Shown here one piece after another: positions 15,297 to 24,224 of a DNA stretch of 64,000 bases. The notes beneath the pieces are model-generated. The model was given only the letters and a program-made list of their open reading frames with translations. It ran no database searches and was not told the DNA's origin. The stretch comes from Flavobacterium restrictum. GTDB lineage: Bacteria > Bacteroidota > Bacteroidia > Flavobacteriales > Flavobacteriaceae. The stretch is taken from assembly GCF_007097245.1 (NCBI RefSeq), contig NZ_VJZT01000014.1, positions 1-64,000 on the forward strand. The letters run 5' to 3'. The position numbers were made by a program, and so were the translations under genes. Position 1 is the first letter of the stretch; every line of letters begins with the position of its first letter.

Positions 15297-16220
15297 CTAT
15301 TTTATAAAATCTATATTCCTTTGCAACCCTTCATATTTGGCTCTTTTGAGTGGTGAATCTTTAAAAACTAATTTAAAAGTCTCTTCGGTAATTTCCTCCC
15401 AATCCCTTTTGGATAATTCAAGAACATCTGGATTGGGACTAAATAAAGGTTCATTGTGCGGTGTAGAAAACCGATTCCAAGGACATACATCCTGACAAAT
15501 ATCACAGCCAAATGCCCAATCAGCAAATTTTCCTTTCATTTCGTTAGGGATGTTTTCTTTGAGTTCTATCGTAAAATAGGAAATGCATTTGCTACCATCC
15601 ACAACATAGGGAGCCACAATTGCAGCCGTTGGACACGCATCGATACAGGCGGTACACGTTCCGCAATGATCCGTTATGGCGTGGTCATATTCTAACTCTA
15701 AATCAATAATCAACTCGGCTATAAAATAAAAAGAACCTACTTTTTGAGTAATCAAATTACTGTTTTTACCTATCCAACCCAAACCGCTTTTGGCCGCCCA
15801 AGCTTTATCAAGAACAGGAGCCGAATCGACAAATGCGCAACCCGAAACGGCACCAATAGTAGCCTGAATTGAAAAAAGCAACTCCTTAAGTTTTTCTTTG
15901 ATAACTAAATGATAATCTTTACCATAAGCGTATTTAGAAATTTTATACGAATCAGGGTTTTGAGTTTCTGAAGGATAATAATTTAACAGAAGAGAGATCA
16001 CACTTTTTGCACCATCAACGAGCAATGTAGGGTTCAATCGTTTATCAAAATTGTTTTCCATGTAGGTCATTTGACCATTCCTGTTTTTGGCGAGCCAATC
16101 TTCCAATCGGGTAGCTTCTTCCTCTAGAAAACCTGCTTTGGATATACCACATGACAAAAATCCGAGGCGTTTGGCTTCGGATTTTATGAATTGGGCGTAT
16201 TTATTTTTGTTATTTATCAA
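15297..16220 (-). CDS. queG: Epoxyqueuosine reductase
   Basis: 307 aa. Reduces epoxyqueuosine to queuosine in tRNA, the last step of queuosine synthesis, using cobalamin and two [4Fe-4S] clusters in the cytoplasm. The cluster motifs [16 protein letters not shown] (about 188-203) and [13 protein letters not shown] (about 240-252) are intact, and the N-terminal DUF1730-type region ([16 protein letters not shown]) is complete. The length is typical of the shorter QueG forms that lack the HEAT extension. The start is a TTG at 16220; no ATG is near and ruvB ends 9 nt upstream, so the two are co-transcribed. queD, of the same pathway, is at 37757. Confidence 0.93.
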   Translation of the reverse strand: MINNKNKYAQFIKSEAKRLGFLSCGISKAGFLEEEATRLEDWLAKNRNGQMTYMENNFDKRLNPTLLVDGAKSVISLLLNYYPSETQNPDSYKISKYAYGKDYHLVIKEKLKELLFSIQATIGAVSGCAFVDSAPVLDKAWAAKSGLGWIGKNSNLITQKVGSFYFIAELIIDLELEYDHAITDHCGTCTACIDACPTAAIVAPYVVDGSKCISYFTIELKENIPNEMKGKFADWAFGCDICQDVCPWNRFSTPHNEPLFSPNPDVLELSKRDWEEITEETFKLVFKDSPLKRAKYEGLQRNIDFIK

Positions 16221-16229
16221 CTTAAAAAA

Positions 16230-17252
16230 TTAAAAAAGTCCTCCTTGAACATTAGTTTTTACTTTCCCCAAATGTTTGTATGCTTTTTCAGTGACTTCTC
16301 TTCCCCTTGGTGTCCGCATAATAAAACCCTCTTGAATTAAGAATGGTTCATACACTTCCTCAATGGTTTCGCTGCTTTCAGATACGGCTGTCGCCAAAGT
16401 AGAGAGACCAACAGGGCCACCTTTGAACTTATCTATAATTGTATTCAAAATTTTATTATCCATTTCGTCTAGCCCATGTGCATCAACATTTAAGGCTTTT
16501 AAAGCATAACGAGCAATTTCTATGTCAATAGTGCCATTGCCTTTAATTTGAGCAAAATCACGCACTCTACGTAGCAATGCGTTCGCAATACGAGGCGTAC
16601 CTCTACTCCTACCGGCAATTTCAATAGCGGCTTCCATAGAAATAGGCATTTTGAAAATCATCGCACTTCGCTCAACAATGGTTGTCAAAAGTTCGGTGGT
16701 GTAATATTGCAATCTGGAAGAAATACCAAAACGAGCACGCATAGGAGCGGTCAACAATCCGGATCGAGTGGTAGCACCAATTAAAGTAAAAGGATTCAAA
16801 TTGATTTGAACCGTCCTTGCATTAGGCCCTGATTCAATCATAATATCAATTTTGAAATCTTCCATGGCAGAGTACAAATACTCTTCGACAATAGGACTCA
16901 AACGATGAATTTCGTCAATAAACAGAACATCCCGTTCTTCCAGATTCGTTAGTAAACCTGCCAAATCCCCGGGTTTATCCAGAACAGGTCCGGAAGTAAT
17001 CTTAATACCAACTTGCAATTCGTTCGCCAAAATATTAGCCAAAGTGGTCTTACCCAATCCCGGAGGCCCATGAAAAAGCGTATGATCTAGGGCTTCATTA
17101 CGTTGATTAGCAGCAGCAACAAAAACTTTCAAATTCTCTAACACTTGATCTTGACCCGCAAAATCATCAAAACTTAAGGGTCGTAATCTTTTTTCGATAT
17201 CAAGCTCTTCGGCATTAAAATTTGTATTGGTAGGATCTAAATTTTCATTCAT
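16230..17252 (-). CDS. ruvB: Holliday junction branch-migration ATPase RuvB
   Basis: 340 aa. Hexameric AAA+ motor that drives branch migration of Holliday junctions together with RuvA. Walker A ([14 protein letters not shown], about 62-75), Walker B ([10 protein letters not shown], about 110), the sensor-1 region ([11 protein letters not shown], about 158) and the arginine finger region ([10 protein letters not shown]) are present. The C-terminal winged helix ends in [14 protein letters not shown]. The length is normal. It is the first gene of a two-gene unit with queG. It is separated from the upstream cox genes by a clear terminator at 17289, so its promoter should lie in the short 17253-17336 gap. 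Confidence 0.97.
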   Translation of the reverse strand: MNENLDPTNTNFNAEELDIEKRLRPLSFDDFAGQDQVLENLKVFVAAANQRNEALDHTLFHGPPGLGKTTLANILANELQVGIKITSGPVLDKPGDLAGLLTNLEERDVLFIDEIHRLSPIVEEYLYSAMEDFKIDIMIESGPNARTVQINLNPFTLIGATTRSGLLTAPMRARFGISSRLQYYTTELLTTIVERSAMIFKMPISMEAAIEIAGRSRGTPRIANALLRRVRDFAQIKGNGTIDIEIARYALKALNVDAHGLDEMDNKILNTIIDKFKGGPVGLSTLATAVSESSETIEEVYEPFLIQEGFIMRTPRGREVTEKAYKHLGKVKTNVQGGLF

Positions 17253-17286
17253 TGGATAAAGATAAAAAAAGTAAGCGATGTATTAA

Positions 17287-17323
17287 AAAAAAATGCCTTT
17301 CAAAATAGAAAGGCATTTTTATA
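17287..17323 (-). terminator. Terminator of the act-cox operon
   Basis: AAAAATGCCTTTC (17289-17301) pairs with GAAAGGCATTTTT (17308-17320) over a 6-nt loop, a 13-bp stem with a U-rich tail in minus-strand RNA. It lies 16 bp after the coxA stop. Confidence 0.85.
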
Positions 17324-17336
17324 TTTTTAAAAAAGA

Positions 17337-19127
17337 TTAGTGATGTAAAACTTCTTCACCTTCTTTCATTGGAACGTTTTGCGGTACAAAATCAACATCA
17401 TGACCCGGCTTACTGTAATCATAAGGCCAACGGTGTACTTCTGGAATTTCGCCTGGCCAGTTGCCATGTATATGTTCTATAGGTGCCGTCCACTCCAACG
17501 TGTTTGATTTCCATGGATTTTGAACTGTTTTCTTACCGTAGAAAATACTACTAAAGAAATTGTATAAAAATACCAATTGAAAAGCACCACCAATTAAGGC
17601 AAAAACAGTTATTAAAACGTTGACATTTTGCAAATCGTCAAATAATGGAAAGTTAGTGTTTGTGTAATAACGTCTAGGTAAACCAGCAAGTCCTATAAAG
17701 TGCATTGGAAAAAACACACCGTAAGCACAAACTGCAGTAACCCAAAAGTGAACATAACCTAGGTTTTTATTCAACATTCTACCAAACATTTTTGGAAACC
17801 AATGGTAAATACCAGCAAACATACCATACAATGCAGAGATACCCATAACCAAATGGAAATGCGCTACAACAAAATAAGTATCATGCACATTAATATCCAA
17901 AGTACTATCTCCAAGAATAATTCCTGTAAGACCTCCAGTGATAAAGGTCGAAACCAATCCAATTGAAAACAACATTGCAGGATTCAATTGCAAATTACCT
18001 TTCCACAACGTAGTAATGTAATTAAAAGCTTTTACAGCAGATGGAATTGCAATCAATAAGGTGGTAAACGTAAATACCGAACCTAAAAATGGATTCATAC
18101 CCGAAATAAACATGTGATGTCCCCAAACGATGGTTGACAAAAATGCAATAGCTATAATAGACATGATCATTGCTCTGTATCCAAAGATCGGTTTTCTTGA
18201 ATTAGTTGCAATTACTTCAGATGTAATACCCAAGGCAGGCAAAAGGATGATATACACTTCAGGATGACCAAGAAACCAAAATAAATGTTCAAATAAAACA
18301 GGTGAACCTCCTTGATAATGCAATACTTCTCCAGCAATGTAAATGTCTGAAAGGAAAAAGGAAGTACCAAAACTTCTATCAAAAATTAACAATAAAGCAG
18401 CAGATAAAAGTACTGGAAACGAAATAACACCAATAATAGCAGTAACAAAGAAAGCCCAAATTGTTAATGGTAATCTAGTCATAGACATACCTTTTGTTCT
18501 CAAATTGATAACTGTAACAATATAATTTAAAGATCCCATCAAAGAGGAAGCAATAAATATAGCCATAGAAACTAACCATAAAGTCATACCCATTCCTGAT
18601 CCTGGAATAGCTTGTGGCAAAGCACTTAATGGAGGATATATTGTCCAACCAGCGGAAGCAGGTCCTGATTCTACAAACAAGGAACTAACCATTATAATTG
18701 AGGATAGAAAAAACATCCAATAGGACAACATATTCATAAATCCCGATGCCATATCTCGTGCACCAATTTGAAGCGGTATCAATAAATTACTAAATGTTCC
18801 GCTCAATGCAGCGGTTAACACAAAGAATACCATTATAGTTCCATGGATTGTTACTAAAGCTAGATAACGATCATTAGCCATTACCCCATCTGGAGCATAA
18901 GAATCACCCAAAACAATACTAAATATCTTAAATGATTGTTCAGGCCAAGCTAACTGCAATCTAAAAAGCAGGGAGATAGCAACTCCAATAACACCCATAA
19001 TAATACCTGTAATCAAGTATTGCTTGGCAATCATTTTATGATCAATACTAAAAATGTATTTAGTTATAAATGTATCTTTATGGTGGTGTTCGTGTTCGTG
19101 TCCGTGATCGTGAACTTCTGCTGACAT
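17337..19127 (-). CDS. ctaD: Cytochrome c oxidase subunit I
   Basis: 596 aa, about twelve membrane helices. The catalytic subunit of the terminal haem-copper oxidase, reducing O2 to water and pumping protons at the inner membrane. Visible ligands include HGTIMVFF (low-spin haem His), WFLGHPEVYIILLPALG (CuB His with the cross-linked Tyr, also the A-type K-channel), WGHHMFISGM (the CuB His pair) and HDTYFVVAHFHLVMG (haem a3 and low-spin haem His). The N terminus is His-rich (HDHGHEHEHHHKD), a metal-binding-looking tail. It is the last gene of the actABCDEF-coxBA operon, 29 bp after coxB. It probably receives electrons from alternative complex III through cytochrome c domains. Confidence 0.97.
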   Translation of the reverse strand: MSAEVHDHGHEHEHHHKDTFITKYIFSIDHKMIAKQYLITGIIMGVIGVAISLLFRLQLAWPEQSFKIFSIVLGDSYAPDGVMANDRYLALVTIHGTIMVFFVLTAALSGTFSNLLIPLQIGARDMASGFMNMLSYWMFFLSSIIMVSSLFVESGPASAGWTIYPPLSALPQAIPGSGMGMTLWLVSMAIFIASSLMGSLNYIVTVINLRTKGMSMTRLPLTIWAFFVTAIIGVISFPVLLSAALLLIFDRSFGTSFFLSDIYIAGEVLHYQGGSPVLFEHLFWFLGHPEVYIILLPALGITSEVIATNSRKPIFGYRAMIMSIIAIAFLSTIVWGHHMFISGMNPFLGSVFTFTTLLIAIPSAVKAFNYITTLWKGNLQLNPAMLFSIGLVSTFITGGLTGIILGDSTLDINVHDTYFVVAHFHLVMGISALYGMFAGIYHWFPKMFGRMLNKNLGYVHFWVTAVCAYGVFFPMHFIGLAGLPRRYYTNTNFPLFDDLQNVNVLITVFALIGGAFQLVFLYNFFSSIFYGKKTVQNPWKSNTLEWTAPIEHIHGNWPGEIPEVHRWPYDYSKPGHDVDFVPQNVPMKEGEEVLHH

Positions 19128-19156
19128 ATAATTTTACTTTAAATTTTTCTTACTAA

Positions 19157-20311
19157 TTATTTCATGTCTACTTTAGCAACAGCTACAGTATCCATCGTTT
19201 TTGTTGAATCAACACCAACTGCACCATCAACCGGAGCGAGAGTGTTAGCCTTTTTAACTTCTTGAATAACAGTTGTTTTATCTTTGAGCCATTTAGCATA
19301 CTCTTCTGGAGTGTCAACAATTATTTTCATTTGCATGTTATAATGAGAAGCGCCACAAATTTTGTTACACAGTAATAAATAATCAAATGTGTAAGGATCC
19401 AATGCTGTTTCACCATTAGCAACTAATTCAATACTCTTTTTAGCACGTATAGCATTAATATTGGCCACTTTCTCAACCATGTAAGGCAATGCTTGATATT
19501 CGGCTGTAGTGTAAATTGGTGTAAATGCAAATTCAGTAACCATTCCAGGTACACAATTCATTTGAGCTCTAAAATAAGGCATGTAAGCAGAGTGCAAAAC
19601 ATCTTGTGAACGCATTTTGAAATGTATCTTCTTTCCTTTTGGGATATGCAATTCGGTTACAACAAAATCATCTTGAGCATTAGGATCAGATAAATCAACA
19701 CCAAGGCTATTAACACCTTCAATTAATCTAACATTGGCTTTTCCTAAAACTTTATCAGCTCCAGCGTAACGTGCTGTCCATTTAAATTGTTGTGCGTATA
19801 ATTCAATAACTACAGTATCTTCATCTTCATCGATAAACATAATATTTGTCCAAGCATAAAGACCGTAAAGAATCAAACCGGCCAAAACAATAGCTGGTAT
19901 AACACTCCAAATTGCCTCTAACTTATTGTTATCAGCAAAATACAACGCTTTTTGATCTTTTTTGCCTCTGTATTTAAAGGCAAAATAGTGTAATAAAACT
20001 TGAGTGATTGCTTGAACTGTAAATATCAATATCCAAGTAATATTCATTAAGTTGTCTACAGTAGCACCATGGGCAGATGCAGGAGTATGAAGTACTAAAT
20101 TACCCCACGTAAACAAACCATAAATAGTAAAAATATAAATGAAGGACAAAAAGCCAAACATCAAATACCCTTGTACATTATTATCATTATCCGTAGCTAC
20201 TTGTGAATTGTCTGTATTTGAACCAACTTGAGTGAGATCAAAAATTTTCGTCAATTGCCAAAGAGCAACAGCCAATAAAACTAAAACTATAATTACCAAC
20301 AAACTTGTCAT
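19157..20311 (-). CDS. ctaC: Cytochrome c oxidase subunit II (CuA)
   Basis: 384 aa. An N-terminal membrane helix (about 3-17), a long loop and two further helices (about 50-70, 85-110, 135-155) precede the periplasmic cupredoxin domain, which binds CuA and passes electrons to subunit I. The ligand set is seen as VLHSAYMPYFRAQMN (His) and CNKICGASHYNMQM (two Cys, His, Met). The usual acidic residue between the cysteines (CxExC) is Lys here. No cytochrome c domain is fused at the C terminus, so a separate haem donor, most likely ActE or the haem domain of ActA, must feed it. It lies 20 bp after actF in the same operon. Confidence 0.95.
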   Translation of the reverse strand: MTSLLVIIVLVLLAVALWQLTKIFDLTQVGSNTDNSQVATDNDNNVQGYLMFGFLSFIYIFTIYGLFTWGNLVLHTPASAHGATVDNLMNITWILIFTVQAITQVLLHYFAFKYRGKKDQKALYFADNNKLEAIWSVIPAIVLAGLILYGLYAWTNIMFIDEDEDTVVIELYAQQFKWTARYAGADKVLGKANVRLIEGVNSLGVDLSDPNAQDDFVVTELHIPKGKKIHFKMRSQDVLHSAYMPYFRAQMNCVPGMVTEFAFTPIYTTAEYQALPYMVEKVANINAIRAKKSIELVANGETALDPYTFDYLLLCNKICGASHYNMQMKIIVDTPEEYAKWLKDKTTVIQEVKKANTLAPVDGAVGVDSTKTMDTVAVAKVDMK

Positions 20312-20331
20312 CTGTTTTTCTATTTTAAATA

Positions 20332-21690
20332 TTAATAATGAAAATGTTTACTTTCGTCGATGAAAGGATTTCTTTTAGGTAATAAAGGAACTTTAGTCAA
20401 TGCTGTAAAAACAACAAAAATAAACAATCCAAGGAAAAATGCTAATGAAGAAATTTCAGAAACTCCAATAAACCAGCTACCTCCAACAGTTCCAGGCATA
20501 ATCATATTGAAAAAATCAACGTAATGCCCTAATAAAATTACAATTCCTGCCATAACCAAAATCCAAGTAATTCTTTTAAAATCGGTATTGATTAAAATTA
20601 AAATAGGAAATAAGAAATTCATAACAACAGCACCAAAGAAAGGCAAATTATAAACTTGAATACGAGTCACAAAGTAAGTAACCTCTTCAGGAATATTAGC
20701 ATACCAAATCAACATGAATTGTGAAAACCATAAATAAGTCCAAAAAACACTAATACCAAACATGAATTTAGCTAAATCATGAATATGACTTGTATTAACA
20801 TTTTGTAAATAGCCTCTTGATTTCAAATACACAGTAACCATAGCAATCATAGTAATACCACTTACAAAGAAACTGGCAAAAACATACCATCCAAACAAAG
20901 TACTTGACCAATGTGGATCAATAGACATAATCCAATCCCATGACATGATCGATTCCGATACGATAAAGAAAACCAAAAACATCGCTGATATGTTGAAATT
21001 CTTTTTATAAAAACTATTATCGTTAGACTCATCTTGAGCCAGGCAATTTTTTCTAGAAAAATAACGATACGCATTCCAACCTAGTAAAAAGATAGTGGCT
21101 CTTAAAATCCAAAATGGAAAATTCAAATACCCTGATTTACCAGCAATAATTTTATCAAAATCTACACTTTTGGGATCCGTTATTCCTTCATTCAACCATA
21201 TAAAAATATGATTCATGTGAAAACCAGCCAACAATAAAAACACAAAAAACACAACTGAACCTACAGGCAAGTAAGCAGTAATTCCTTGCATAACTCTAAA
21301 CAATACTGGAGACCAACCTGCTTGAGCTACTTGTTGAATAGCATAGAAAGCAAGAGTTCCTAATGACAATAGCATAAAAAAGATACACGCAACATAAAAC
21401 GCTGCCCAAGGCTTATTTTGCAATTGGTGCAAAACATGTTCCAAATGTTCTTTGTGTTCAGTAGCTTCATTTACTTCAGATTTACCCGAAGTACTTGCGG
21501 CAACTTCATGTGAATTAACAGCCTCATGTGCTGTAGCGGCTGCATGTTCTCCATGACTTTCTGAAGCAAGCAAGGTTTCAACAGCTTTAATATCTTTTGG
21601 TGCAGTGAAAAAACCATATCCAATACCCAAAAGACCTACAGCCATAAGAATAAAAGAAAAAGTTTTTAATTTACTTGAAAATGTATACAT
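20332..21690 (-). CDS. actF: Alternative complex III membrane subunit ActF
   Basis: 452 aa, about ten membrane helices. An integral subunit of the quinol:cytochrome c/oxidase oxidoreductase that replaces the bc1 complex; related to ActC (NrfD/PsrC fold) but without catalytic metal. A periplasmic His-rich loop (residues about 40-85, with ESHGEHAAATAHEA) follows the first helix. The frame opens at a TTG at 21717, which would abut the actE stop, but ATG 21690 gives the expected MYTFSSKLKTF start just before the first helix, so I prefer it. Conserved-looking segments are SESIMSWDWIMSIDPHWSST and WYANIPEEVTYF. Confidence 0.92.
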   Translation of the reverse strand: MYTFSSKLKTFSFILMAVGLLGIGYGFFTAPKDIKAVETLLASESHGEHAAATAHEAVNSHEVAASTSGKSEVNEATEHKEHLEHVLHQLQNKPWAAFYVACIFFMLLSLGTLAFYAIQQVAQAGWSPVLFRVMQGITAYLPVGSVVFFVFLLLAGFHMNHIFIWLNEGITDPKSVDFDKIIAGKSGYLNFPFWILRATIFLLGWNAYRYFSRKNCLAQDESNDNSFYKKNFNISAMFLVFFIVSESIMSWDWIMSIDPHWSSTLFGWYVFASFFVSGITMIAMVTVYLKSRGYLQNVNTSHIHDLAKFMFGISVFWTYLWFSQFMLIWYANIPEEVTYFVTRIQVYNLPFFGAVVMNFLFPILILINTDFKRITWILVMAGIVILLGHYVDFFNMIMPGTVGGSWFIGVSEISSLAFFLGLFIFVVFTALTKVPLLPKRNPFIDESKHFHY

Positions 21691-21717
21691 ATCTTTTACG
21701 ATCAGTTTGTTCAACAA

Positions 21718-22266
21718 TTATAATTTAGATTTTAGATTTATAACATAGGATGCTATCAACCAACGTTCATGTTGATTCAATTGATTCGCATAGGAACCCA
21801 TAGAATTTAAACCATACGTTTGAACATGATAAACACTACCTTCAGTTATTACTCTATCTTTATAACTAGGAACGCCTAAAAACTTCCCTTGTGTAACTAG
21901 TTTTCCTTTTCCATTACCTTCGTTACCGTGACATATAGCACAATAAATTTCGAATAATTCTTTTGATTTAGCTACTTCTTTTTCAGAAATAGTATCCAAA
22001 GGAGATTTTGAATTCAATTTAGCCAATTCATAACCAGCTGTAGAATTTTCGTATTCATACACCTCAAAACCTCTTTTTATAGTTCCATCAGGAGGAAGTT
22101 GACCTTCTTTACCATTCTTGAACGCATTCGATTCAGAATAGGTTTCATAACCAACTGATTCGTACATGTTTGGAAAATATTGATAATTTGGTGCCGAATT
22201 GTTATGACAAGACGATGCTAACATCATAATACCAACCAAAAGTGTTATTTTATATATACTTTTCAT
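21718..22266 (-). CDS. actE: Alternative complex III cytochrome c lipoprotein ActE
   Basis: 182 aa. A lipoprotein (MLASSC, Cys 20) with one cytochrome c domain. CAICHGNEGNGKG near residue 112 is the haem-binding site, and GSMGSYANQL supplies the distal Met. As the mono-haem subunit of the complex it passes electrons toward the oxidase on the periplasmic side. The N-terminal 90 residues (YFPNMYESVGYETYS, LPPDGTIKRGFEVYEY) are typical of Bacteroidota ActE. It lies 8 bp after actD and before actF in the operon. Confidence 0.94.
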   Translation of the reverse strand: MKSIYKITLLVGIMMLASSCHNNSAPNYQYFPNMYESVGYETYSESNAFKNGKEGQLPPDGTIKRGFEVYEYENSTAGYELAKLNSKSPLDTISEKEVAKSKELFEIYCAICHGNEGNGKGKLVTQGKFLGVPSYKDRVITEGSVYHVQTYGLNSMGSYANQLNQHERWLIASYVINLKSKL

Positions 22267-22274
22267 AACTACAA

Positions 22275-22799
22275 TTAATTCTTTTCTATTACTTTTACTT
22301 CAACTGCTCCAGTACTTTGAAAAAATGAAACTAATTCCTCTTCATTATCATGAATGGCAACTTCCATTAAAAAGTGATCATCAGTTGTTCTAACATCTGG
22401 GTTTTCAGCTTGTTTAAATGGCCACAATCTACTTCTCATATAAAAAGTAATAACCATTAAGTGAGCAGCAAAAAACACGGTTTCTTCAAACATAATTGGA
22501 ACAAAAGAAGGCATATTCTCAATGTAACTAAAGCTTGGTTTGCCACCAATATCTTGCGGCCAATCCTGAATCATAATATAATTCATCATCCAAGTTCCAA
22601 AAGACAATCCACACAAACCATAGATAAAAGCACAAATTGCTAATCTTGTTGGAGGAATTCCCATAGCTTTATCCAATCCGTGAACAGGAAATGGACTAAA
22701 AACTTCTTCAATATGATGGTGTGCTGCACGTGTTTTTTTTACGGCATCCATCAATATGTCATCGTCATTATAAATGGCGTATATTACTTTATTACTCAT
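22275..22799 (-). CDS. actD: Alternative complex III subunit ActD (DUF3341)
   Basis: 174 aa with two membrane helices (about 55-75 and 100-118) and a soluble N-terminal region (VIYAIYNDDDILMDAVKK, then HHIEEVFSPFPVHGLDKA). Structural subunit that anchors the complex; no cofactor motif is visible. Its start codon overlaps the end of actC by 8 bp, implying translational coupling. Confidence 0.93.
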   Translation of the reverse strand: MSNKVIYAIYNDDDILMDAVKKTRAAHHHIEEVFSPFPVHGLDKAMGIPPTRLAICAFIYGLCGLSFGTWMMNYIMIQDWPQDIGGKPSFSYIENMPSFVPIMFEETVFFAAHLMVITFYMRSRLWPFKQAENPDVRTTDDHFLMEVAIHDNEEELVSFFQSTGAVEVKVIEKN

Positions 22800-24195
22800 G
22801 GTGTGCGTCTTTATTTGCTTCTCTTTCTTTAATATAATATTCTCCAGTAGCTTTTAATATTGTTTTAACCTCTGCTTGTGCTATTACTGGGAATGTTCTA
22901 GCATACAATAAGAATAACACGAAGAAGAAACCAATTGTACCTATAAATATTCCAATATCTACAAAAGTAGGGGAAAACATAGTCCATGAAGAAGGAAGGT
23001 AATCTCTATGCAATGAAGTTACAATAATTACAAAACGTTCGAACCACATTCCAATGTTAACAACAATCGAAATAACAAATGAAAACATGATACTTGTTCT
23101 TAATTTTTTGAACCACATAAATTGTGGTGAAAAAACGTTACAAGACATCATTGCCCAATATGCCCAAGCATAAGGTCCAGTCGCTCTATTTAAAAAAGCA
23201 TATTGTTCATATTCAACTCCAGAATACCAAGCAATAAAAAGCTCCGTAATGTAAGCAACACCAACTATAGAACCTGTAATCATAATTACAATATTCATCA
23301 ATTCGATATGTTGTAAAGTAATATAAGCTTCAAGGTTAGAAACTTTTCTCATTATGATAAGCAACGTGTTTACCATTGCAAAACCAGAGAAAACGGCTCC
23401 CGCCACAAAATAAGGAGGAAAAATAGTAGTATGCCATCCAGGAATAACCGAGGTAGCAAAGTCCATAGATACAATAGTATGCACTGAAAGTACAAGAGGA
23501 GTAGCTAAACCCGCAAGAACTAAAGAAACTTCTTCAAAACGCTGCCAATCTTTTGCTCTACCACTCCAACCAAAACTTAAAATAGAATATATTCGTTTGT
23601 TAAATGGTGTAATTGCTCTATCTCGCAACATAGCAAAATCAGGTAACAAACCAGTCCACCAGAAAACCAATGATACGGAAAGATACGTAGAAATTGCAAA
23701 TACGTCCCAAAGCAATGGAGAGTTAAAGTTTACCCACAATGATCCAAATTGATTAGGAATTGGCAATACCCAATACGCTAACCAAGGTCGCCCCATGTGT
23801 ATAATTGGAAATAAACCTGCTTGAATTACAGAGAATATAGTCATTGCTTCTGCAGAACGGTTAATTGCCATTCTCCATCGTTGACGAAATAATAAAAGTA
23901 CCGCCGAAATCAAAGTTCCAGCATGACCAATACCTACCCACCAAACAAAGTTAGTAATATCCCAAGCCCAACCTACCGTTTTGTTTAATCCCCAAGTACC
24001 GATACCTGTAGATACGGTATAAATAATACAACCCAATCCCCAAAGGAAAGCGGTTAATGCGATTGTAAACACAATCCACCAATGCTTGTTAGCTTTGCCT
24101 TCAACTGGCGCTGCAACATCTACTGTTACGTCGTGATATGATTTATCACCTATAACTAAAGGTTTTCTAATACTTGCGTCGTATATATGAGACAT
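22792..24195 (-). CDS. actC: Alternative complex III quinol-oxidising subunit ActC (NrfD-like)
   Basis: 467 aa, about ten membrane helices of the NrfD/PsrC family. It binds the menaquinol and, with ActB, forms the quinol oxidation site and probably a proton path. Typical segments are WWVGIGHAGTLISAVLLLFR near 90, GLFPIIHMGRPW near 130 and HTIVSMDFATSVIPGWHTTI near 240. The N terminus (SIRKPLVIGDKSYHDVT) is cytoplasmic. It stands between actB (29 bp upstream) and actD (8-bp overlap). Confidence 0.96.
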   Translation of the reverse strand: MSHIYDASIRKPLVIGDKSYHDVTVDVAAPVEGKANKHWWIVFTIALTAFLWGLGCIIYTVSTGIGTWGLNKTVGWAWDITNFVWWVGIGHAGTLISAVLLLFRQRWRMAINRSAEAMTIFSVIQAGLFPIIHMGRPWLAYWVLPIPNQFGSLWVNFNSPLLWDVFAISTYLSVSLVFWWTGLLPDFAMLRDRAITPFNKRIYSILSFGWSGRAKDWQRFEEVSLVLAGLATPLVLSVHTIVSMDFATSVIPGWHTTIFPPYFVAGAVFSGFAMVNTLLIIMRKVSNLEAYITLQHIELMNIVIMITGSIVGVAYITELFIAWYSGVEYEQYAFLNRATGPYAWAYWAMMSCNVFSPQFMWFKKLRTSIMFSFVISIVVNIGMWFERFVIIVTSLHRDYLPSSWTMFSPTFVDIGIFIGTIGFFFVLFLLYARTFPVIAQAEVKTILKATGEYYIKEREANKDAHHE

Positions 24196-24224
24196 ATTCC
24201 TTTATATTGATTTTTAATTTATTT

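Noticed and set aside
16238..16247. Strong Shine-Dalgarno (AAGGAGG) for queG inside the end of ruvB
   Set aside because: It lies about 19 nt from the TTG start, too far, and the bases simply encode the conserved QGGLF end of RuvB.
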